DNA from: Mycolicibacterium rhodesiae JS60 | GTDB lineage: Bacteria; Actinomycetota; Actinomycetes; Mycobacteriales; Mycobacteriaceae | Reading direction: 5' to 3' | Assembly: GCA_000230935.2 (NCBI GenBank) | Contig: AGIQ01000013.1 | Coordinates: 1-64,000, forward strand | Length of the DNA: 64,000 bases | Part shown: piece by piece, positions 59,013 through 64,000 of the stretch | Layout: each line of letters starts with the position of its first letter | How positions within the stretch are numbered: the stretch's first letter is position 1 | The notes under the pieces: model-generated | What the model was told of the DNA's origin: nothing | The model's input: the letters and a program-made list of their open reading frames with translations, nothing else | Database searches by the model: none | Program-made: the position numbers and the translations under genes

Positions 59013-60365
59013 TCACGTCGTGGGAGTTGTGGCTTTGTCCATCGCCGCCGCCAGTTTCTCCCAATCGCCTTCGATCAAGTGGCTGTAGACGTTCGCGGTC
59101 GTCGACACGTTCTTGTGCCGTAGTAGCTTCGACGCCAACAGCACGCCGGTGGCCGATGGCGTCTCGCTGATCGCCAGCGAACCAGCGCTATGCCGCAGGG
59201 TATGCGGCGTAACCCCCGGAACGCCCAGGGCTTCGACGGCCTTGCTGAATCGCGTCATGAACCACCCCTCGGTCATTGCGCCGCCGTCGGGGCCGGGAAA
59301 CAGGTACTCGGACGGGTCGCGGCCTTCGACCACCAGGGCCAGCGCGTCGGCCAGCTCCGTCGTCAGAATCGGCACCGTCCCTTTGAGGTGGTTCTTCGTG
59401 TCATCACGTTCGATGTGCCCCCGGCCCCGGACCTGCGTCCGGGACTTATTGATCATGATGCGGCGGGCCTCTATATCCACGTCGCCTACCCGAAGTGGGG
59501 CGATCTCGCTGTAGCGCAATGCTGTGTAGGCCAGCGTGAGGACCATCGTCGCCAAACCCTCCGGCGAAGTCTTGGCCGCAGCCGTGTCACTGCGCTGCCG
59601 CACCGCCGCCGCAGCCCCCACCATCGCGTCAGCCAGCGCCCGCACCTGTTCATGCGTAAGGGCAAGGTCCTTACTATCCGGCTTACTCGGCAACTCGATG
59701 TGGTCGGCGGGATTAACAGCCACATGCTTGGTACGGACTGCATAGCCAAAGACCTGGCTGACGACGTTGTGGGTTTGGATGACGCGCGCGGGGGAGAGGC
59801 CCGTCTGCACAACGTTGCCGTCTTTATCGCGCTTAGGGTGCTTACGGGCAGCAGGGTCGGTCGACAGCCACGCAAACCACGTCTGTAGCCGTTCGTGGTC
59901 GATGTCCCTAAGCGGATAGCGCTCCCACTTGGGCAAGATCACTACCTCAAGCAGGCCCTCGTAACCGGCAATCGTCTTAGGTGCCTTGTTCGCCGCTTCC
60001 TTGGTCTTGAGCCATGCCTCGGCCACAGTGCCGAACGTGACCGCTGATCGCTGCGGGTCGGCATACGTTCCGGTGCCAATCTGCGTGGTGATGCCGTCGC
60101 GGTGCTTCTGTGCGTCGGCCTTATTGTCGAACGCCTTAGTGCAGCGCTTCCCGTCGTTATCCACCCAATCGACGCGCCAACGTTTGCCCATGCCGTGCCG
60201 TGTGCTGCACACCATCGAGCCGGTTTTCTTGAAGTGGGTCCGGTCCATGCACCACACCGGGCCGTCAGCCTGATCGGCGGGGTAAAACACCTGCTCACCT
60301 TGCCGCGCGGGCCGGTGCCACAAGTCGTCCAGACCGGTGCGAGGACTGCGTTTGGCTGTCGTCAT
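59013..60365 (-). CDS. int: tyrosine-family integrase
   Basis: 450 residues from ATG 60365 (453 from ATG 60374). N-terminal arm-binding part, SAM-like core-binding domain (TFGTVAEAWLKTKEAANKAP) and a catalytic domain with Arg in AYTALRYSEIAPLRVGD, His-x-x-Arg in VTPHTLRHSAGSLA, His in KLLRHKNVS and the nucleophile Tyr in TTANVYSHL. It should recombine the element into the tRNA-Leu gene, whose 3' end is 100 bp away. The ATG at 60365 has AGTAGG at better spacing. Complete and apparently functional. Confidence 0.95.
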   Translation of the reverse strand: MTTAKRSPRTGLDDLWHRPARQGEQVFYPADQADGPVWCMDRTHFKKTGSMVCSTRHGMGKRWRVDWVDNDGKRCTKAFDNKADAQKHRDGITTQIGTGTYADPQRSAVTFGTVAEAWLKTKEAANKAPKTIAGYEGLLEVVILPKWERYPLRDIDHERLQTWFAWLSTDPAARKHPKRDKDGNVVQTGLSPARVIQTHNVVSQVFGYAVRTKHVAVNPADHIELPSKPDSKDLALTHEQVRALADAMVGAAAAVRQRSDTAAAKTSPEGLATMVLTLAYTALRYSEIAPLRVGDVDIEARRIMINKSRTQVRGRGHIERDDTKNHLKGTVPILTTELADALALVVEGRDPSEYLFPGPDGGAMTEGWFMTRFSKAVEALGVPGVTPHTLRHSAGSLAISETPSATGVLLASKLLRHKNVSTTANVYSHLIEGDWEKLAAAMDKATTPTT

Positions 60366-60386
60366 AGGCGGCATCCTACTGCGCTC

Positions 60387-60406
60387 TGCCTACTGTGTGC
60401 CTACTG
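60387..60406. repeat. right integrase arm-type repeat (candidate)
   Basis: Identical to 51477-51496 (TGCCTACTGTGTGCCTACTG). It lies between the integrase start and the attachment core, 57 bp from the core. Confidence 0.6.
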
Positions 60407-60463
60407 CTAACTGGCGGCAAACTGGCATTCCCGGTCGCTTATCATCCTGACCCGGTCTTTCTT

Positions 60464-60506
60464 GTGCCCTCGGTGAGATTCGAACTCACACTGCACGGGT
60501 TTTGAA
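60464..60506. repeat. right attachment-site copy inside tRNA-Leu (attR-type direct repeat)
   Basis: Second copy of the 43-bp repeat. It covers the 3' half of the tRNA from the anticodon loop outward and keeps the tRNA intact. Confidence 0.92.
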
Positions 60507-60538
60507 TCCGTTTCCTCTGCCAGTTGGGATACGAGGGC
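60465..60538 (-). tRNA. tRNA-Leu, anticodon CAA
   Basis: On the minus strand the acceptor GCCCTCG (60538-60532) pairs with CGAGGGC (60472-60466), with A as discriminator. The D-arm has GG, the anticodon loop reads TTCAAAA (anticodon CAA) and the T-arm is GTGAG-TTCGAAT-CTCAC. The variable region is only about five bases, short for a leucine tRNA, and the anticodon stem has one A-C mismatch. No CCA is encoded. It is the attachment site of the element. Confidence 0.85.
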
Positions 60539-60653
60539 CGGCCGCTGCTGCGGCGGTGTTCCACCATAGTGGATCGCTGGGGGAGAGCCGCCAAGCGGTG
60601 GGTGGTGGCAGCCCGAGGTGGCTGTTTGCCGCTCTCCAGGCAACAATGTGCCC

Positions 60654-61271
60654 ATGACCGACGCCCCAGACCGCACATCCCGCCGGGTGTTGATCGCCGA
60701 GGACGAGGCGCTCATCCGGCTGGATCTGGCCGAAATGCTTCGTGACGAGGGTTATGAGGTGGTCGGCGAGGCCGGTGACGGCCAGGAGGCTGTCGAGCTG
60801 GCCGAGCAACTACGGCCCGACCTGGTGATCATGGACGTCAAGATGCCGCGCCGCGACGGGATCGACGCGGCGGCCGAGATCGCCAGCAAGCGGATTGCGC
60901 CGATCGTGGTGCTCACCGCGTTCAGCCAGCGTGACCTGGTGGAGAAGGCGCGCGACGCCGGAGCGATGGCCTACCTGGTCAAGCCGTTCTCGATCAGTGA
61001 CCTGATCCCGGCCATCGAGGTCGCGGTCAGCCGGTTCAGCGAGATCACCGAGCTCGAGCGCGAGGTGGCCAACTTGTCCGACCGGCTGGAGACCCGCAAG
61101 CTGGTGGAGCGGGCCAAGGGGCTGCTGCAAACAAACCAGGGCATGACGGAGCCCGAGGCGTTCAAGTGGATTCAAAGAGCCGCCATGGACCGGCGGACCA
61201 CGATGAAGCGGGTGGCCGAGGTGGTTTTGGAGACTCTCGACACGCCCAAGGACGCATCGCCCTCGAGTTGA
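60654..61271 (+). CDS. pdtaR: response regulator with ANTAR RNA-binding domain
   Basis: 205 residues, matching Rv1626. The receiver has acidic residues in LIAEDEALIRLDL, phospho-acceptor Asp61 in LVIMDVKMPRRDG and the conserved Lys in AYLVKPF. A coiled linker leads to the ANTAR domain (ETRKLVERAKGLLQTNQGMTEPEAFKWIQRAAMDRRTTM). After phosphorylation by PdtaS (not in this window) it binds stem-loops in target mRNAs to prevent termination. ATG 60654 gives the family N terminus. Confidence 0.96.
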   Translation: MTDAPDRTSRRVLIAEDEALIRLDLAEMLRDEGYEVVGEAGDGQEAVELAEQLRPDLVIMDVKMPRRDGIDAAAEIASKRIAPIVVLTAFSQRDLVEKARDAGAMAYLVKPFSISDLIPAIEVAVSRFSEITELEREVANLSDRLETRKLVERAKGLLQTNQGMTEPEAFKWIQRAAMDRRTTMKRVAEVVLETLDTPKDASPSS

Positions 61272-61367
61272 TCGGTTAATCCTGCGTTTCCTCTGACCGC
61301 GCCGTTTGTCGCGATACGGAATATGCTCACGGCCAGGCGTTGGCCAAGATCACGCGCTGCGGTCACA

Positions 61368-61385
61368 GGTTGACTATGTTCAACC
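61368..61385. promoter_or_regulatory. inverted repeat upstream of the branched-chain binding-protein gene
   Basis: GGTTGA-CTATGT-TCAACC, 6-bp perfect arms, 75 bp before the start at 61460 in a 188-bp gap. Candidate operator. Confidence 0.35.
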
Positions 61386-61459
61386 GCAGTGTCGAGGGGC
61401 GGACCCAGATCGTGGTTGGCGACGTCGGCGCCGTGAAACTACTGACCCGGAGGTGAAAC

Positions 61460-62677
61460 GTGCGCGGACGCGCGACACGCAGTGCAATTGCCGCTAGCTC
61501 GGCGTTGTTGGCAGTGTTCGGAATCGCGGGCTGCAATCAGCAGACCCCGTCCACTGGCGGGAATACCGCGCAGAGCGATCTGAAGATCGTCGAGCAAGTC
61601 CAGATCGACCAGGACGGCAAAGAGGTCAAGTCCGATTCGGGCGCAGCACCGGCCGACCCGGCCGGGGACGGCAAGGCCAGTTGCCCGCCGGTGTCGATCG
61701 CCATGGCCGGGGCGCTCAACGGCCCGGATGCGGCGCTCGGCATCAACATCAAGAACGGCGTGCAACTGGCCATCGACAAGCACAACGCGGCCAACCCCGG
61801 CTGCCAGGTGCAGCTGAAGCCGTTCGACACCGAAGGTGACCCGCAGAAGGCCACCGCGATCGCTCCGCAGATCGTCGACGATGCCTTCACCATCGGGCTC
61901 GTCGGCCCGGCCTTCTCCGGCGAGACCAAGGCCACCGGCGCGGTGTTCGACCAGGCCGGTCTGGTCGCTACCACCGCGTCGGCCACCAACGTCACGCTGT
62001 CCGAACAGGGCTGGAAGACCTTCTTCCGCGGCCTGGCCAATGACGGTGTGCAGGGCCCCTCGGTTGCCAACTACATGAAGAACACGCTGGGCGACAAGAA
62101 GGTCTGCGTCGTCGACGACAGCACCGACTACGGTGTCGGCCTGGCACAGGCTGTCCGCGAGACCCTCGGACCGGTGGCCGACTCGGCCTGCAACATCTCA
62201 GTCAAGAAGGGCGACAAGGACTTCTCGGCCGCGGTGACGCAGGTCAAGGGCCAGTCGCCGGACTCGGTGTTCTACAGCGGCTACTACGCCGAAGCCGCTC
62301 CGTTCGTGCAGCAGTTGCGCGACGGCGGTTTCACCGGCAAGTTCGTCAGCGCCGACGGGACCAAGGACCCGGAGTTCGTCAAGCAGGCCGGGCAGTCCTC
62401 CAAGGACGCCGTCCTGTCCTGCCCGTGCGGCCCGGCCACCGGTACCTTCGCCGAGGAGTACACCAAGAAGTTCGGCCAGGCACCGGGCACCTACAGCACC
62501 GAGGGCTATGACCTCGGAACCGTTCTGCTGAAGGGCATCGACGCCGGCAAGATCACCCGTCCGGACCTGCTCGACTGGGTCAAGACCTACGACGGGCAGG
62601 GCGTGGCCCGCAAGTACCAGTGGACCGACAAGGGTGAGCTGACCACCACGCTGATCTGGATCTACAAGGTTCAGTAA
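61460..62677 (+). CDS. branched-chain amino acid ABC transporter substrate-binding lipoprotein
   Basis: 405 residues. A lipoprotein signal ends in lipobox FGIAGC. The mature part is a LivJ-type periplasmic-binding fold: VSIAMAGALNGPDAALGINIKNG, the GPAFSGETKATGAVFDQAGLV hinge and VFYSGYYAEAAPFVQQLRDGGF. It should bind leucine/isoleucine/valine or a related ligand. GTG 61460 follows GGAGG. First gene of a liv-type cluster. Confidence 0.92.
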   Translation: MRGRATRSAIAASSALLAVFGIAGCNQQTPSTGGNTAQSDLKIVEQVQIDQDGKEVKSDSGAAPADPAGDGKASCPPVSIAMAGALNGPDAALGINIKNGVQLAIDKHNAANPGCQVQLKPFDTEGDPQKATAIAPQIVDDAFTIGLVGPAFSGETKATGAVFDQAGLVATTASATNVTLSEQGWKTFFRGLANDGVQGPSVANYMKNTLGDKKVCVVDDSTDYGVGLAQAVRETLGPVADSACNISVKKGDKDFSAAVTQVKGQSPDSVFYSGYYAEAAPFVQQLRDGGFTGKFVSADGTKDPEFVKQAGQSSKDAVLSCPCGPATGTFAEEYTKKFGQAPGTYSTEGYDLGTVLLKGIDAGKITRPDLLDWVKTYDGQGVARKYQWTDKGELTTTLIWIYKVQ

Positions 62678-62755
62678 CCGATTCGCGAGACGCGTCCGGG
62701 ACCGTAAGGCTCGGACGCGTTTCGTTTACACCGGACCGTAAGGAGTCGCCCCGGG

Positions 62756-63793
62756 ATGATCCACGAGTGCCTCGGTCAGTATGCCTGCCTCGCCGGCGAC
62801 ATCGGATTCAATATCGATAACCTGCGAAATGGCTTCTGGCAGTTGACCATCGATGGATTGTCCTGGGGTGCGATCTATGCACTAGTGGCGGTCGGTTACA
62901 CCCTGGTGTTCGGTGTGCTGCGACTGATCAACTTCGCGCACTCCGAGATCTTCATGCTGGGAATGTTCGGCGCGTACTTCTGCCTGGACATGATCCTGGG
63001 ATTCACGCCGAGTGGGAACGCCTACAACAAAGGCGTACTGCTGACGGTGTTCTATCTCGCCATCGCCATGTTGTTCGCCATGTTGGTATCCGGCACCGCC
63101 GCAATGGGTTTGGAGGCCGTGGCGTATCGGCCGCTGCGGCGGCGAAATGCGCGGCCACTGACCTTCCTGATCACCGCGATCGGCATGTCGTTCGTGCTTC
63201 AGGAGTTCGTGCACTTCGTGCTGCCCAAGATCATCAAGGGCTACGGCGGCAGCAACGCCCAGCAGCCGATCATTCTGGTACAGCCCAAAACCCAGTTCGA
63301 GGTCTTCGGCGCGACCGTCTCGAACGTGACCATCGTGGTGGTGGCCGCCGCGTTGCTGCTGGCGATGCTGACCGATGTCGCGATCAACCGGACCAAGTTC
63401 GGCCGGGGAATTCGAGCGGTGGCCCAGGACCCGACCACGGCGACGCTGATGGGGGTATCCCGGGAACGAATCATCATCACGACGTTCCTGATCGGCGGTC
63501 TGCTGGCCGGTGCGGCCGCGCTGCTCTACACGCTGAAGGTGCCGCAGGGCATCATCTACTCGGGCGGATTCCTGCTGGGGATCAAAGCGTTCTCGGCCGC
63601 GGTGCTCGGTGGCATCGGCAACCTGCGTGGGGCGCTGCTGGGCGGCCTGATCCTGGGCATCATGGAGAACTACGGCCAGGCGGTGTTCGGCACCCAGTGG
63701 CGCGATGTCGTCGCCTTCGTGCTGTTGGTACTGGTGTTGCTGATCAGGCCCACTGGGATACTCGGTGAAAGCCTCGGAAAGGCGCGGGCATGA
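62756..63793 (+). CDS. livH: branched-chain amino acid ABC transporter permease (LivH type)
   Basis: 345 residues with about eight membrane helices. LivH landmarks: GLSWGAIYALVAVGYTLVFGVLRLINFAHSEIFMLG, YRPLRRRNARPLTFLITAIGMSFVLQ and the GGFLLGIKAFSAAVLGGIGNLRGALLGG block. AAGGAG lies upstream of ATG 62756. The stop overlaps livM by ATGA. Confidence 0.93.
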   Translation: MIHECLGQYACLAGDIGFNIDNLRNGFWQLTIDGLSWGAIYALVAVGYTLVFGVLRLINFAHSEIFMLGMFGAYFCLDMILGFTPSGNAYNKGVLLTVFYLAIAMLFAMLVSGTAAMGLEAVAYRPLRRRNARPLTFLITAIGMSFVLQEFVHFVLPKIIKGYGGSNAQQPIILVQPKTQFEVFGATVSNVTIVVVAAALLLAMLTDVAINRTKFGRGIRAVAQDPTTATLMGVSRERIIITTFLIGGLLAGAAALLYTLKVPQGIIYSGGFLLGIKAFSAAVLGGIGNLRGALLGGLILGIMENYGQAVFGTQWRDVVAFVLLVLVLLIRPTGILGESLGKARA

Positions 63794-64000
63794 CTCACCA
63801 GGCGGCACCAGGGAAATGGAGCGGTCGGCTGCTGGCCCCCGGGGATCGGCTGCGGGAGTGGTGGTCGAACCTGAGCCGGATGCAGAAGTGGGTGGTCGGC
63901 GTCCTCGGCTTCACGCTGCTGGCGTTGTCGCCCCTGTTTCCGCCGCCGTTCCTCGATACCCCCGGAATCAGCTTCGGCGGCACCATGGCTCAGTTCGCGA
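63790..64000 (+). CDS. livM: branched-chain amino acid ABC transporter permease, LivM type (partial)
   Basis: The first 70 codons of a gene that runs off the right edge. The start overlaps livH (ATGA). A basic, Trp-rich cytoplasmic head is followed by the first membrane helix (WVVGVLGFTLLALSPLF), the usual start of mycobacterial LivM. Assigned by position and order; the diagnostic LivM part lies beyond the window. Confidence 0.8.
   Translation, partial: MTHQAAPGKWSGRLLAPGDRLREWWSNLSRMQKWVVGVLGFTLLALSPLFPPPFLDTPGISFGGTMAQFA

Larger units (their letters stand above)
51293..60506. mobile_element. integrated genetic element at a tRNA-Leu gene, about 9.2 kb
   Basis: Bounded by 43-bp identical direct repeats that match the 3' half of the tRNA-Leu gene at its right edge. 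It encodes a tyrosine integrase beside the tRNA, excisionase-like HTH proteins, a replication-type P-loop protein, a serine resolvase, a toxin-antitoxin pair and cargo. Gene content breaks the conserved mycobacterial order between cya and pdtaR. No phage structural or conjugation genes are seen, so it is a satellite-like or integrative plasmid-like element. It appears visibly less GC-rich than the flanks. Confidence 0.9.

Overview
This window is chromosomal DNA of a high-GC actinobacterium, almost certainly a mycobacterium, and most likely a rapid grower (Mycolicibacterium). Gene order and protein sequence follow the M. tuberculosis block hisD to Rv1626 (pdtaR): hisDCBHA-impA-hisFI, bcpB, trpE-(Trp-associated membrane protein)-trpCBA, lgt, pykA, tesB, a DUF2156 membrane protein, cydABDC, the HdeD-like Rv1624c gene, a membrane adenylyl cyclase, and pdtaR. 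Inserted between these are gltBD, an amino-acid ABC transporter with a two-component system, and several species-specific genes. No species assignment is possible without a search.

Layout. 1-3880: a partial secreted glycine-rich (PGRS-like) protein, a DsrE-like protein, and a minus-strand group encoding a LysE exporter, an F420-type nitroreductase relative and an alpha/beta hydrolase fused to a LuxR DNA-binding domain. 3959-10350: the histidine operon, mostly with ATGA/GTGA stop-start overlaps. 10452-14214: a hypothetical gene, a P450-TetR pair with a readable promoter/operator, an ABC ATPase and a peroxiredoxin. 14268-20870: trp operon and lgt, the latter with a long acidic repeat tail. 21043-31843: a 13E12-type HNH gene, two small membrane genes, glutamate synthase, pyruvate kinase and thioesterase. 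31866-40138: membrane proteins and the cytochrome bd cluster with its CydDC exporter. 40345-44708: amino-acid ABC transporter followed at once by a NarL-type sensor kinase and regulator. 44755-50715: DUF2339 protein, adenylyl cyclase, agmatinase-family enzyme, a decapitated nitrilase, a small lipoprotein, a hemophore-like protein and a PAP2 phosphatase. 60654-64000: pdtaR and a branched-chain amino-acid (Liv) transporter running off the right edge.

The accessory part is a compact integrated element of about 9.2 kb (51293-60506). It sits in the 3' half of a tRNA-Leu gene (anticodon CAA) and is bounded by 43-bp direct repeats. It carries a tyrosine integrase next to the intact tRNA, two excisionase-like HTH proteins, a P-loop/winged-helix replication-type protein, a serine resolvase, a BrnT/BrnA-like toxin-antitoxin pair coupled to a third gene (GvpU-like), two unrecognised genes, and a large P-loop ATPase (Sll1717-type) split by one in-frame TAA. 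Matching 20-bp repeats just inside both ends look like integrase arm sites. A pair of 18-bp TGTCC-N8-GGACA operators lies ahead of the excisionase/replication genes. This element is the best place to look for something undescribed.

Metabolic links: HisA is probably the actinobacterial dual-function PriA, because the trp cluster has no trpF. GltBD supplies glutamate. CydAB needs CydDC. Lgt starts lipoprotein maturation for lipoproteins such as the two substrate-binding proteins and the small lipoprotein found here.
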